Assembly: GCA_019239895.1 (NCBI GenBank) | Contig: JAFAZH010000052.1 | Location: 1 to 64,000 of the forward strand | Origin: Abditibacteriaceae bacterium | GTDB lineage: Bacteria > Armatimonadota > Abditibacteriia > Abditibacteriales > Abditibacteriaceae | Length of the DNA: 64,000 bases | Direction: 5' to 3' | Shown: positions 7,674-17,724 of the stretch, one piece after another | Layout: the number at the start of each line of letters is the position of its first letter | Position numbering within the stretch: the stretch's first letter is position 1 | Made by a program: the position numbers and the translations under genes | Notes under the pieces: model-generated | The model's input: the letters and a program-made list of their open reading frames with translations, nothing else | Databases searched by the model: none | Told to the model about the DNA's origin: nothing

Positions 7674-8303
7674 TTACGACGCGCCGCGCAGCAGCAAAGT
7701 GCTCAGTAACAGGTTATGCACGCCGTGCAGTAAAATGCTGTAGCGTAAACCCCGCGTATTAATAACATGCCATGACCAGAGGCCGAATAGAAATTGTGGT
7801 AATGGCAGATGAAAGCTTGCGCCGCTGTTGGCGTGAGCGAAGGCGAATAGAACGGCGGCGCATCCTCCCAAACCCCAGAAAACAACCTGCCTGGTAATGT
7901 CTTGCATCTCGCCCCAGCGCGACAGACCGCGCATGATTAAGAAGGGCAAGCCCCGAAAAAGCGATTCTTCCAGAACCGGGGCAATGGCCACCGCAAGCAC
8001 AAAGAGCACAGCAGGATTGATTTTACGCAGCAACTCAATGCTGTGCACATTCTCTGGCGCTGCCAGGAAGAGTTGCAGATGCAGGCTTTGCAGCACCAGG
8101 GCCAGCACCATGTTAATGGCCGCTATTGCCATAGCCTCCACCACCGTGCGCCCCGCAGGACCTAAACGTTCATAGAATGATGGATCAGATGGCGGTAAAG
8201 CTGGCACCTCTGCGCCTTGAGACTCAGTTGGATTAGGATCGGTAGTCACGGTCTCAGGCTCATGCAATTGGTGTTCCTCTAATTGGTGTGCCGCTCTTGG
8301 CAT
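7674..8303 (-). CDS. CPBP-family intramembrane metalloprotease
   Basis: A 209-residue membrane protein of the CPBP (CAAX protease and bacteriocin-processing) family. After a roughly 45-residue acidic cytoplasmic leader come several membrane helices with the three family motifs: EESLFRG (Glu112, Glu113, Arg117), FAFAH (His157) and HGVHN (His193, Asn197). These residues form the intramembrane zinc site. Homologues cleave prenylated or peptide substrates or confer bacteriocin self-immunity; the substrate here is unknown. It is divergent from the permease gene at 8357. Confidence 0.88.
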   Translation of the reverse strand: MPRAAHQLEEHQLHEPETVTTDPNPTESQGAEVPALPPSDPSFYERLGPAGRTVVEAMAIAAINMVLALVLQSLHLQLFLAAPENVHSIELLRKINPAVLFVLAVAIAPVLEESLFRGLPFLIMRGLSRWGEMQDITRQVVFWGLGGCAAVLFAFAHANSGASFHLPLPQFLFGLWSWHVINTRGLRYSILLHGVHNLLLSTLLLRGAS

Positions 8304-8356
8304 GAAAAAAGCCCAAGTAGTGGCCCCGGTATTTAAGTAGTCTATCCGGCATTTTC

Positions 8357-9622
8357 ATGCAGACTGTTCTGACCGTGGGCCTATTTCTGCTCACTCTGGT
8401 GCTGATTCTGGTGCGCCCCTATGGTTTGAATGAAGCCTGGGCCACCAGCTTAGGTGGCCTGCTCATGCTGCTCTTTGGGCTGGAAACCTGGCAACAGGCA
8501 TGGCGCACCGTAGCCGAGGGAGCCGATGTGCTGGCGTTCTTGTTTACTCTGATGCTACTGTCGGCGTTGCTGGATGCGTCCGGCTTCTTTGAATGGGCTG
8601 CCATTCATGCGGCACGAGCGGCCAGGGGCGATGGCAAGACGCTCTTTCGCAATGTTTTTCTCTTAGGGAGCGTCATCACAGCCTTCTTATCGTTGGATAC
8701 CACAGCCATTATCTTGACGCCGATTGTTTTAGCATTTGTGTCCCGCTTGAAGTTGAAGGCACGTCCGTTTCTTGTGGCCTGTGCTTTTGTAGCGAATACT
8801 GCTTCCCTCTTGCTGCCAGTGAGCAATCTAACGAATCTGCTTTTCCTGAGCGCGTTCCAGTTCCGGTTCGCTGAGTTCGCGTTGCGGATGGTTTTGCCGC
8901 AGGTGGTGGCCATTGCTGTCAATTACTTTCTCTTTCGGTGGCTGTTTCGCGCTGAATTGCCACCGGGCTTTGAGGTGGACGAATTACCAGAAGCTAATTC
9001 AGTGCTGCCGGATGCAGCTTACTTTCATGGTGCCGTATTGGTGCTGGCAGGTGTTCTCATCGGCTATTTCGTTGGTTCACTCTACCATGTCCCGCCCTAC
9101 AAAATTGCTTTAGTGGGTTGTGGGGTGTTGCTCATCTGGGGCGCGGTGCGCCAGCAGCTTAATCGTCATATTCTGCATGAAATTTCCTGGCCATTATTTC
9201 CCTTTGTCATAGGGCTTTTTGTGGTCATTCGTGGTGTAGAGAATCTCGGCCTGGCTCCCATCGCAGCGCGGGGGTTAGAGAAGGTTGGCTCAACTTCACT
9301 CCCTCAAATTGTTGCCACAGCTTTTGGCACAGGCATTGGCTCTAATATCGTTAATAATATTCCAATGGCGTTGCTTTCTATTTCCGTGTTGCGTGGCGCA
9401 CATGCGACACATCCGGCTCAATATGGCGCGTTATTAGGCTGTAATTTAGGGCCGAATCTCACTCTAACAGGTTCGCTGGCGACGATGCTCGTCATTACCG
9501 GAGCGCGTAAGAGGGGCGAAGATATGGGCGCGTGGGAATTCTTTCGCGTTGGTATCATAACAACGCCGTTGCTGTTAATCTCCAGTGCTATCGCTCTCTG
9601 GTTGACTTTTGCCCGCCCCTGA
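8357..9622 (+). CDS. ArsB/NhaD-type ion permease (SLC13-like superfamily)
   Basis: A 421-residue integral membrane protein with about ten to eleven helices. It shows the two inverted hairpin regions typical of the ArsB/NhaD superfamily: LDTTAIILTPIVL with NLTNLL in the first half, and GSNIVNNIPMALL with GCNLGPNLTLTGSLATML in the second. Relatives extrude arsenite or exchange Na+ and H+. No arsR, arsC or arsA gene is near, so arsenite specificity is not supported. The start ATG at 8357 lacks a strong ribosome binding site. Confidence 0.85.
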   Translation: MQTVLTVGLFLLTLVLILVRPYGLNEAWATSLGGLLMLLFGLETWQQAWRTVAEGADVLAFLFTLMLLSALLDASGFFEWAAIHAARAARGDGKTLFRNVFLLGSVITAFLSLDTTAIILTPIVLAFVSRLKLKARPFLVACAFVANTASLLLPVSNLTNLLFLSAFQFRFAEFALRMVLPQVVAIAVNYFLFRWLFRAELPPGFEVDELPEANSVLPDAAYFHGAVLVLAGVLIGYFVGSLYHVPPYKIALVGCGVLLIWGAVRQQLNRHILHEISWPLFPFVIGLFVVIRGVENLGLAPIAARGLEKVGSTSLPQIVATAFGTGIGSNIVNNIPMALLSISVLRGAHATHPAQYGALLGCNLGPNLTLTGSLATMLVITGARKRGEDMGAWEFFRVGIITTPLLLISSAIALWLTFARP

Positions 9623-9632
9623 GATTATGGAT

Positions 9633-9734
9633 GGGACGCAAAACTGCGTTACGCCATGCTGCGCAGCGCCAGCCAACGCAATATAAAAATAGCGTTCAAT
9701 AGCGCATGAAATTAGCGTCGTCTGCGTTGCGTCC
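9633..9734. repeat. Palindromic element, family C (copy 1)
   Basis: Arms beginning GGGACGCA and ending TGCGTCC enclose an interior that also occurs, with changes, at 56142-56246. Shared pieces are ATGCTGCGCA, AATAGCGCATG and AATTAGCG. It lies between the convergent permease and hydroxylase genes. Confidence 0.85.
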
Positions 9735-9748
9735 TAATTTATGTTCTA

Positions 9749-10588
9749 TTAACTTGCTCGTTTGGGTGTCTCCCCGTCTGGCAATTTCCAATCACGTTGT
9801 GGGCGAAAGGGCAACAGGAAAAGCTGCCCCACCGTGAGTTCTTTTTCATCTCGATAGGCGGGCACGCCAATGGTTATGTCCGCTTGGGCAATATCGCGGC
9901 GCAAAGTGTGGTGTAATTTATCCCACCAGGAGAAGATCGTGCCCCAGTTAGAATTGGTCTCATCCAATACAATTGAGTGATGAATGCCGTGCATTCGTGG
10001 CGTGACGATAACCAAATTCAAAGCCCTTTCAACACGCACCGGCAAGCACCAGTTGGAATGATGGAACTGACCCGCGCATTCAAAGCACACTTCAAAAGCT
10101 AAGAGTGCCCACGGTGTTATACCTGTTAGCAGCACGACGGCCACGCGAAATGCCACCGATAGCAACAACTCGCAAAAATGAAAGCGAGTGGCCGTGCTGA
10201 CATCCATATCCAGGTCGGTATGATGTACGTTATGAAAACGCCAGAGTAGTGGGACGTTATGGGTAGCGATATGCCACCAGTAATAGGCGTAATCAAAGGT
10301 CATGATGCCTGCAACCGCTGCCAGTAGAGGAGGCAGAGTTAGCCAGTGCAGCAGACCAACGTGGTGCTGTGTCGCCCCCCATGCTGCGTAGAGTGGAATG
10401 GGAATCAGAACCAGGCGCAACGCAGCAAAGGCGGGTAGGGCAAAGACTATATTGGTTATCATCCGCTGCACCGAGGAGAAGTGCTGGTGCCGTAAGGGTT
10501 GCCGCCATTGCAACCACAGGAGTGAGAGAAATACACCCGCCAAAAGGGGTGACGCTTTATGGTCGAAGGGGTGCATCCAGTGATACAT
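9749..10588 (-). CDS. Sterol desaturase / fatty acid hydroxylase superfamily membrane protein
   Basis: A 279-residue membrane-bound di-iron oxygenase-type protein. Several hydrophobic helices flank the histidine boxes HIATH, HNVHH and HGIHH, which are the iron ligands of the family. Members hydroxylate or desaturate sterols, fatty acids or carotenoids using oxygen. The substrate cannot be deduced. The gene stands alone, convergent with the ArsB-type permease, and 10589-10716 upstream holds no gene. Confidence 0.87.
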   Translation of the reverse strand: MYHWMHPFDHKASPLLAGVFLSLLWLQWRQPLRHQHFSSVQRMITNIVFALPAFAALRLVLIPIPLYAAWGATQHHVGLLHWLTLPPLLAAVAGIMTFDYAYYWWHIATHNVPLLWRFHNVHHTDLDMDVSTATRFHFCELLLSVAFRVAVVLLTGITPWALLAFEVCFECAGQFHHSNWCLPVRVERALNLVIVTPRMHGIHHSIVLDETNSNWGTIFSWWDKLHHTLRRDIAQADITIGVPAYRDEKELTVGQLFLLPFRPQRDWKLPDGETPKRAS

Positions 10589-10716
10589 GTAAGCGCAGTC
10601 TACTCTAGCTCGTAAATATAACGAATAGACAGCAAAGATTAATATCAGTAGCCTATTAATGAGCCAGTGGGCAACAGCACTTAGTAAGGTGAGAAGAATT
10701 TATAAAGGAGATAGCT

Positions 10717-11163
10717 ATGCATCCGATGGAAATGACAGCACGGCAGGTGGAATGGGTGGGGCAGAGTTTTGCCCATAACCTTGGGTTTATTCCCGAAGAT
10801 AAGTTTGATTGGAAGCCGGAACCAACGGCCAATTCAGCCCAGGAAATTGTGAACCACTTGGTTAGTATTCTGCAAGGTGCGGTTGGTGTATTGAACGGTG
10901 GGGAATTTGAACGGAAGCCGGTTAATGTCAGCAATCGGGATGAGGCGCAACAACTTATTTTAAGTGTCACCAAGGCACAAGCCAACGGTTTGCGTGCATT
11001 AGCTCCGAGTGACTTAGAACGCACCATCACATTACCGTTTGGTGCCTTCCCTCTAGCTCAGGCAGCTATGATGGCAACCATAGACCTAACGCATCATCAT
11101 GGTCAAATTGTCTACCTCCAAACTCTGCTTGGCGATACGGAAATGCATTCTGTAGCACGCTAA
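10717..11163 (+). CDS. DinB-family putative metal-dependent protein
   Basis: A 148-residue DinB/DfsB four-helix protein with the metal ligands present: His in IVNHLVSIL and the HHHGQIVYLQTLLGD motif. Related enzymes are thiol-dependent transferases or hydrolases using bacillithiol or mycothiol. The start ATG at 10717 follows AAAGGAG. It is a better preserved relative of the 4089-4553 protein, which has lost these histidines. Confidence 0.82.
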   Translation: MHPMEMTARQVEWVGQSFAHNLGFIPEDKFDWKPEPTANSAQEIVNHLVSILQGAVGVLNGGEFERKPVNVSNRDEAQQLILSVTKAQANGLRALAPSDLERTITLPFGAFPLAQAAMMATIDLTHHHGQIVYLQTLLGDTEMHSVAR

Positions 11164-11210
11164 TTCAGTAACAACGCCAACTGCATTTCGCCAAAGCTGA
11201 TGCTCAACTT

Positions 11211-11219
11211 TGCTATAAT
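11211..11219 (+). promoter_or_regulatory. Extended -10 promoter of thiC
   Basis: TGCTATAAT is an extended -10 element with no good -35. Transcription would begin near 11226, leaving a leader of about 40 bases, too short for a TPP riboswitch. Confidence 0.55.
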
Positions 11220-11265
11220 GCTTGATGTCTTACGATACTACAGCACTATTCCGCAAGGAGCACTT

Positions 11266-12690
<1,425 letters not shown>

Positions 12691-12701
12691 TATTAGGAGG
12701 T

Positions 12702-12736
12702 GAAGAGACCCGCTCTATTGAGATGCGGGTCTCTTC
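12702..12736. terminator. Perfect 12-bp hairpin between thiC and the DUF4365 gene
   Basis: GAAGAGACCCGC, an 11-base loop, then GCGGGTCTCTTC. It lies between convergent genes and probably ends both transcripts, though neither side has a strong T run. The last codons and the TAG stop of the leftward gene lie inside it. Confidence 0.7.
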
Positions 12737-14325
12737 ATATCTTTGACTTCTTCACTGTCTAGAGATGAAATTTTGCTAACATAGTTTTCAGGCAGCCACT
12801 CAACGAACTCAGTAAGTTGAGTGGCATTCTCTAACAGAATATTTAGGGCATCTGTTTGCTTCAGCGTGGCCATTGCTTTTTCAAACTCCTCTTGGGACAA
12901 TTTTAAAGTTCCAATGGTTTGTTGTTTGTAACCACCTAAGGGAATTTTGGTGTTTAATATGTTGGTGTAGATGTCGTCAGTTGCCAATATAAATATTGCT
13001 CGCCTTCCAGATAAGTGACCATCATATACTTTTTGGAGGACTTCCGATGCAGTAGGAAATGGGGATGTGATAGGAATATTAACCTCAGAACACTCTTGTT
13101 TTAAGACACCTGTCTCGATAATACAGGCGACTTCATTAATTCTCTCCTTATCTTCTTCACTACATGCCCAGTCTTGGAGATTTAATTTGCATCCTATGCG
13201 TTGTTGAATAAAACATAGCTTGTCTATTAAAGCGATTGCGTCATTACTAAAAGATGGAAAGCTATTAGGTTCAATATTATGATCATGAAACTCAGAATTA
13301 CTTCTATCATCAAAGAATTCAAATCGCAGTTTCCCCCCAGCGGCCAGTGCATTTAAAAACGGTATTGCATCCCTCGCTTCTTTTACATTGCACTGGGCAC
13401 CAATAAGACTGATAGTGACATTTAGATTGAATTCTGCCTCCAATCGCTCTAAGATAAACTGACAATAAAAAGGTGATGGATTATGAGAATTAGTTAAAGT
13501 TGCCTTTTGTGTTCCTCGCTTTACGAGCCGAACATCAATGTTTTGCGCTGCAATTCTACGCCCGTTAGACGAAAACATCTGTAATCGTACAGGTATTGAT
13601 TGTTCAGAAGGAGTAAATCCAAGCTGTATACAGGAGTCTTCCCAATTTTCAATAGACCCGTATAAACGCTCATACCAGTCTGAAAACCTGATCCCTTTGA
13701 TGAACTTGCCACTAATTTGAGCAGGTTCACCTTCCTCGTGGTATAACTTCAAGGACTCGACCGCTGCATATCCCTCTAGGTCATTAGAGAAAGCTAATTT
13801 AAGATTGATGTTTAAAGTTTTTCCAGTTGCTATTATTGGTTCAGCATGAAGGGCTACGCTATAGCGTAAACGAGATAATCCTGCATTATCTGTTTTATTA
13901 GAAGATGGTATTCTTACTTCAACTGTAGCTTGGTCACGCCAACTCGGTTTTCTTGAATCAAGTTGTGCTATGGCGTCCGCTGCGCTAATCCAGTAACCGC
14001 TATTTTTAGTAACATCCCACCCGAAGATAAATACAGGGGGAACATGATCGCGCCAATGTTCATCCAAATCTTTCGTTTCAATACGACGACCAATGCCACC
14101 GTTCTTCAGGATACGGTCTTCACTATACTTGCTCTTAACTTGGGCATAGAACGCAAGTCCACTGGAATATTCACCATCCAGAATTTTTACAATGTAGTCC
14201 TCCCCGGTGTCAGGTACCACAATGCCAGGCTCCCAGCCATAATCTCTAAAGCGGATTGATAGCTGACTCTCACCTATAGAACCAAAGCGTTGCTGTAGAG
14301 AACTTCGTTTATGCTTTCGTGCCAT
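12715..14325 (-). CDS. DUF4365 nuclease-like protein
   Basis: A 536-residue protein. Residues 1-150 match the DUF4365 pattern, a PD-(D/E)XK-like fold: a basic start, GESQLSIRFRD with Glu19, PDTGEDYIVKI with Asp43, FYAQVKSK with Gln62 and Lys64, then RRIETKDLDEHWRDH. The remainder (about 170-536) is not recognised; it alternates strands and helices. Such proteins occur in defence islands as presumed nucleases. The gene is visibly AT-richer than thiC beside it and stands alone, suggesting transfer. ATG at 14325 is taken as the start. The last seven residues are encoded in the terminator hairpin. Confidence 0.72.
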   Translation of the reverse strand: MARKHKRSSLQQRFGSIGESQLSIRFRDYGWEPGIVVPDTGEDYIVKILDGEYSSGLAFYAQVKSKYSEDRILKNGGIGRRIETKDLDEHWRDHVPPVFIFGWDVTKNSGYWISAADAIAQLDSRKPSWRDQATVEVRIPSSNKTDNAGLSRLRYSVALHAEPIIATGKTLNINLKLAFSNDLEGYAAVESLKLYHEEGEPAQISGKFIKGIRFSDWYERLYGSIENWEDSCIQLGFTPSEQSIPVRLQMFSSNGRRIAAQNIDVRLVKRGTQKATLTNSHNPSPFYCQFILERLEAEFNLNVTISLIGAQCNVKEARDAIPFLNALAAGGKLRFEFFDDRSNSEFHDHNIEPNSFPSFSNDAIALIDKLCFIQQRIGCKLNLQDWACSEEDKERINEVACIIETGVLKQECSEVNIPITSPFPTASEVLQKVYDGHLSGRRAIFILATDDIYTNILNTKIPLGGYKQQTIGTLKLSQEEFEKAMATLKQTDALNILLENATQLTEFVEWLPENYVSKISSLDSEEVKDMKRPASQ

Positions 14326-14426
14326 GCACTATAGTTTAATTCCGAAGATGAGGACTTAACATATTCTGCAACTAATTTGGGTTAAGATGGCAATACTCAT
14401 GCGAAAATCGTAGTGTGAGGTGCCAT

Positions 14427-15245
14427 ATGGTGAGTTCACATCAGATCGAGCCGGAAGTTTTACAACCGGGGCCACGTCCGGTACGTAAGCGGAAAGGGCA
14501 TCAACAGGGGTATGGATGTATTCGCCTTTTTATTTTGCCGCACATGATAGTTGGCGTCGGAGCAATCCTGGTTGCTGTGGTCTCGACATTGGTGTTGCTC
14601 TTTGGGCAGTGGGTACCGGGACAAATTACCGGGCGGCACACCAGCGATGATGAGGACGGCACCAGTTATTATCTTGAATTCCGCTATCGCGTTGGCGGAA
14701 CCGACTATCACGATGCGTCTGCGGTCTCATCGGCGGAGTATGGCAACTATAACAATGGCGCACCAGTCTCGGTGCGGGTGCTGCCCCAGGTGCCCTACAA
14801 AGGCGCACAATTGGGATTGCCGAGCCATAACGCGGCTAAACACACGCTCTTTATGTGGGCTTTTGCCCTCTTCTGGAATGCTATTCTCTTGGCTTTTGTC
14901 TGGATGATTTACATCCTGCCACTAATGACCCGTTCGATTGTGGCTGCGGGCATTCCGGCATCCGGGCATATCGTGCATAAAGAAGTGATTAGTGGCGAGG
15001 ATTCTGATACGCACATGATCCACTATGAGTTTTCGCCCGGCTCTATGAGTTCGCAGGTCGGAGCGCAACGAGCCTGGAGTGATAACACTGTTCATGTTAT
15101 GGCACCGATGAAGAGCAAAATGAGCGTCACCAAGGCCGAATACAGTCAGGCTCAGGTTGGTGATGTAGTTACAGTGTTGCATTCCCCCAAGAATTTTAAG
15201 CGTAGTGTGATCTATCGCTACGCCGATTACGAGATTATCGCTTGA
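14427..15245 (+). CDS. DUF3592-like membrane protein
   Basis: A 272-residue protein with two membrane helices (about 33-58 and 140-168). The outside part between them contains a small beta-rich segment (YYLEFRYRVGGTDYH...VSVRVLPQVPYK) like DUF3592 proteins. A second similar beta segment follows the second helix (SGHIVHKEVISGE...VTVLHSPKNFKRSVIYRY). Function unknown. ATG at 14427 is preferred because TGAGGTG lies just upstream; a GTG at 14415 is also in frame. Confidence 0.6.
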   Translation: MVSSHQIEPEVLQPGPRPVRKRKGHQQGYGCIRLFILPHMIVGVGAILVAVVSTLVLLFGQWVPGQITGRHTSDDEDGTSYYLEFRYRVGGTDYHDASAVSSAEYGNYNNGAPVSVRVLPQVPYKGAQLGLPSHNAAKHTLFMWAFALFWNAILLAFVWMIYILPLMTRSIVAAGIPASGHIVHKEVISGEDSDTHMIHYEFSPGSMSSQVGAQRAWSDNTVHVMAPMKSKMSVTKAEYSQAQVGDVVTVLHSPKNFKRSVIYRYADYEIIA

Positions 15246-15403
15246 TGATGCGGCGGCTGTTATAAAGTGTCTAAGCAGCTATCCCTTTTAATGCCCCAAT
15301 GAAACTGTGCTGCTCTATGCAGCCTCGCAATTGGAAAGTAACTTGCTCCTCATCTCGTCGTGGTATTTATAAGATGATGAATCTCAAATAAGGGGAAGCA
15401 ACA

Positions 15404-15913
15404 ATGGCACAAGATAACCATGCGGGACGTGAGGAGAATCTAGCGAAAATCCGTGAGTTAATTAAAGAGATTGATTTTGGAATGCTAACCACAGTGGAAG
15501 AGGATGGCTCATTGCATTCGCGTCCCATGTCCAACAACAAAGAAGTGGAGTTTGATGGCGATCTTTGGTTCTTTACCTACGCCAGTTCGCACAAGGTGCA
15601 GGAAGTCGCAGGGGATCAGAATGTCAATGTCGCTTTCGCTCTGCCGAATAAGCAGATTTATATTTCGATGACGGGCACGGCCCAACTAGTGCGTGATAAG
15701 GAGAAAATTAAACAGTGGTGGAAACCGGAACTCAAAGCGTGGTTTCCGCAAGGGCCGGATGAGCCAGAAATTGCTCTCTTAAAAGTCAATGTCCAGTCAG
15801 CCGAATACTGGGATGGCACATCCAGTAAAGTCGCTTTTGCGATTCAGATGGTGAAGTCTCTGGCGACAGGCAAACAGCCTGATCTGGGAGAACATGCTAA
15901 AGTTGAGTTGTAG
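15404..15913 (+). CDS. Pyridoxamine 5'-phosphate oxidase-fold stress protein (general stress protein 26 type)
   Basis: A 169-residue split-barrel flavin-binding protein. The conserved segments FGMLTTVEEDGSLHSRPM, LWFFTYASSHKVQEV and VNVAFALPNKQIYISMTG are typical of COG3871 proteins. The LLKVNVQSAEYWDGTSSK end is also typical. Relatives bind FMN, FAD or F420 and are often stress induced; no substrate is known. The start ATG at 15404 follows AGGGGAA. The upstream 15246-15403 interval has no gene. Confidence 0.88.
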   Translation: MAQDNHAGREENLAKIRELIKEIDFGMLTTVEEDGSLHSRPMSNNKEVEFDGDLWFFTYASSHKVQEVAGDQNVNVAFALPNKQIYISMTGTAQLVRDKEKIKQWWKPELKAWFPQGPDEPEIALLKVNVQSAEYWDGTSSKVAFAIQMVKSLATGKQPDLGEHAKVEL

Positions 15914-15971
15914 TGAAAGATAGGCGCTTTGGCTTATGGCACTAGCTGATGGGGACTTGGCCCTTTAATTG

Positions 15972-16053
15972 ATGAACCGCAGAGACGCAGAGAACACGAA
16001 GGAAGAGAGGAATCAGCTCTAACTCTCTGTGTCCTCTGCGTCTCTGCGGTTCA
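15972..16053. repeat. Palindromic element, family A (copy 1)
   Basis: ATGAACCGCAGAGACGCAGAG faces its complement CTCTGCGTCTCTGCGGTTCAT across a purine-rich middle. The same arm sequence recurs at 18944-19018 and 59666-59737, with a variant at 58313-58452. It lies between two rightward genes. Confidence 0.93.
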
Positions 16054-16110
16054 TTTTTCTTGTGTGGTTACGCTTATCGGATTATAGCGCCATCATGCAT
16101 ACTATGAGCC

Positions 16111-16881
16111 ATGACAAACCAATGGCCGCCCCTCGTGGCGGTGGGCTTGGCGGCGGCTGGATTTGTTTCCGGGTGGGTGGACTCCATTGCAGGTGGGGGC
16201 GGACTGATTTCTGTTCCTGCTCTGCTGGCAACTGGTTTACCAACAGCGACAGTTCTTGGCACCAATAAAGTGGCGGCAAGTTTTGGTTCCTCGACCTCGG
16301 CATTGCGTTATGGGCGAGCCGGGCATGTGAAGAAAATTGCCTGGCCAATGGCAGCGTTAGCGTTTTGCGCTTCTGCAACCGGGGCGCGGTTGGCCATTGC
16401 CTTACCCGATAAAATTCTGAACCAAATTATTGTCGTAGCGTTGCTGGTAGTGACTTTCATTACCATATTCCGTAGGGACTTTGGGAAGACCGCACGCCCC
16501 TGGCGATTTCGCCGTCGCTGGTATGCTCTGGTAGCGTGTTGTTGCGCGTTGTCTATCGGGTTTTATGATGGGTTGATCGGGCCGGGCACCGGCAGTTTCT
16601 TAGCGTTCTCGTTTGTAGCTTTATTGGGTGCTGATTTTCTGTCGGCAACCGGTAGCACGAAAGTCATTAACTTCTCGACCAACCTGGCCGCTGCTCTCTT
16701 GTTTGCCATTGGCCGCCACGTTGATTGGCTTTATGCTCTGCCGATGGGCTTAGGTATTTTAGCCGGGGCTTACGTGGGCAGTGGCATGGCTCTGCGCAAT
16801 GGCTCTCGCTTCATCCGGCCAATATTCGTTGGGGTGGCACTGGCGCTGGGAGTTAAGCTGGTGTTGTCGCTGCACAAATAG
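16111..16881 (+). CDS. TauE/SafE family permease (YfcA-like)
   Basis: A 256-residue membrane protein of about eight helices, made of two similar halves. Family motifs are GFVSGWVDSIAGGGGLISVP with TVLGTNKVAA in the first half and YDGLIGPGTGSFLAFSFV with STKVINFSTN in the second. These proteins export sulfite or organosulfonates, but the substrate of YfcA-like members is uncertain. No sulfur genes are adjacent. The gene is convergent with tatD, 10 bases apart. Confidence 0.9.
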   Translation: MTNQWPPLVAVGLAAAGFVSGWVDSIAGGGGLISVPALLATGLPTATVLGTNKVAASFGSSTSALRYGRAGHVKKIAWPMAALAFCASATGARLAIALPDKILNQIIVVALLVVTFITIFRRDFGKTARPWRFRRRWYALVACCCALSIGFYDGLIGPGTGSFLAFSFVALLGADFLSATGSTKVINFSTNLAAALLFAIGRHVDWLYALPMGLGILAGAYVGSGMALRNGSRFIRPIFVGVALALGVKLVLSLHK

Positions 16882-16891
16882 AGGCATCGCT

Positions 16892-17719
16892 TCAGATTTC
16901 TGCTTGTTTTTCATCCAGGTGGAAAAGCTGCATCGCATTGTGGGTTGTTATGGCAGCGATTTCTTGCACTTCTAAGTTGTGCAATGAGGCCACCGTTTCC
17001 GCCACACGAGGCAAGTAAGATGGTTCGTTCGTTTTGCCTCGATACGGCACAGGCGCGAGATAAGGCGCATCGGTTTCAATGAGCAAACGGTCGAGCGGAC
17101 AAAACTTAGCAACCTCGCGCACGGCTTCCGCATTTTTAAAAGTGACTAATCCGGTGAAGCCCAAATGAAAGCCCAAATCCAGTACCCGTCGCGCTATCTC
17201 CAGGGGCGAACCAAAACAGTGAAACACTCCACCAGGCAACTGAGAAGAGTAATCTTTAATGATGGCTAACAACGCCTCATCCGCTTCGCGGTTATGAATC
17301 ACAACGGGCAAGCTAAGAGTGATGGCAATCTCTAATTGTTGTCGCAGCACATCCGCTTGCACTTCGCGCGATGCACCCGGATATTGTGGATGCTGGTCAT
17401 CATAAACAAAATCAAGCCCGATTTCACCAATAGCGCGGATCAGCGGATTTTTTGCCAACGCAAAGAGGGCTTCCGTTGTGCCAGCAGATTGATCGTTATA
17501 TTCCAGAGCGTGTTGCGGATGCACCCCGGCAGTGGCCCATACAGTTATGCCTTTCTGTTGAGCCTGTGCTGCCTGGACACAAGCCGCTTGCGACGATTCG
17601 ATGTTGTCACCGATGTTAAGGAATCCTGTCACCCCGTTGGCCAGTGCCCGCTCTAATACTCCGTCAAAATCAACGGCCAGTTCAGGCGAGGTCAGGTGAC
17701 AATGAGAATCCAGGAACAT
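16892..17719 (-). CDS. tatD: TatD-family metal-dependent deoxyribonuclease
   Basis: A 275-residue TIM-barrel hydrolase. The metal site is visible: DSHCHL (His6, His8), GEIGLD, HNREADE, FHCFGSP and ETDAPYLAP. The GVHPQHA motif is also present. TatD/YcfH proteins are 3'-5' DNA exonucleases or D-tyrosyl-tRNA-type hydrolases. It begins a few bases after the oxidoreductase gene at 17725-18789, so the two form an operon. Confidence 0.93.
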   Translation of the reverse strand: MFLDSHCHLTSPELAVDFDGVLERALANGVTGFLNIGDNIESSQAACVQAAQAQQKGITVWATAGVHPQHALEYNDQSAGTTEALFALAKNPLIRAIGEIGLDFVYDDQHPQYPGASREVQADVLRQQLEIAITLSLPVVIHNREADEALLAIIKDYSSQLPGGVFHCFGSPLEIARRVLDLGFHLGFTGLVTFKNAEAVREVAKFCPLDRLLIETDAPYLAPVPYRGKTNEPSYLPRVAETVASLHNLEVQEIAAITTHNAMQLFHLDEKQAEI

Positions 17720-17724
17720 GAGGG

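Noticed and set aside
8357..9622. Arsenic resistance operon
   Set aside because: Only one ArsB-like permease is present; no arsR, arsC or arsA nearby, so a specific arsenite role is not supported.
11164..11265. TPP riboswitch before thiC
   Set aside because: The space is too short and the conserved TPP-aptamer words are absent.
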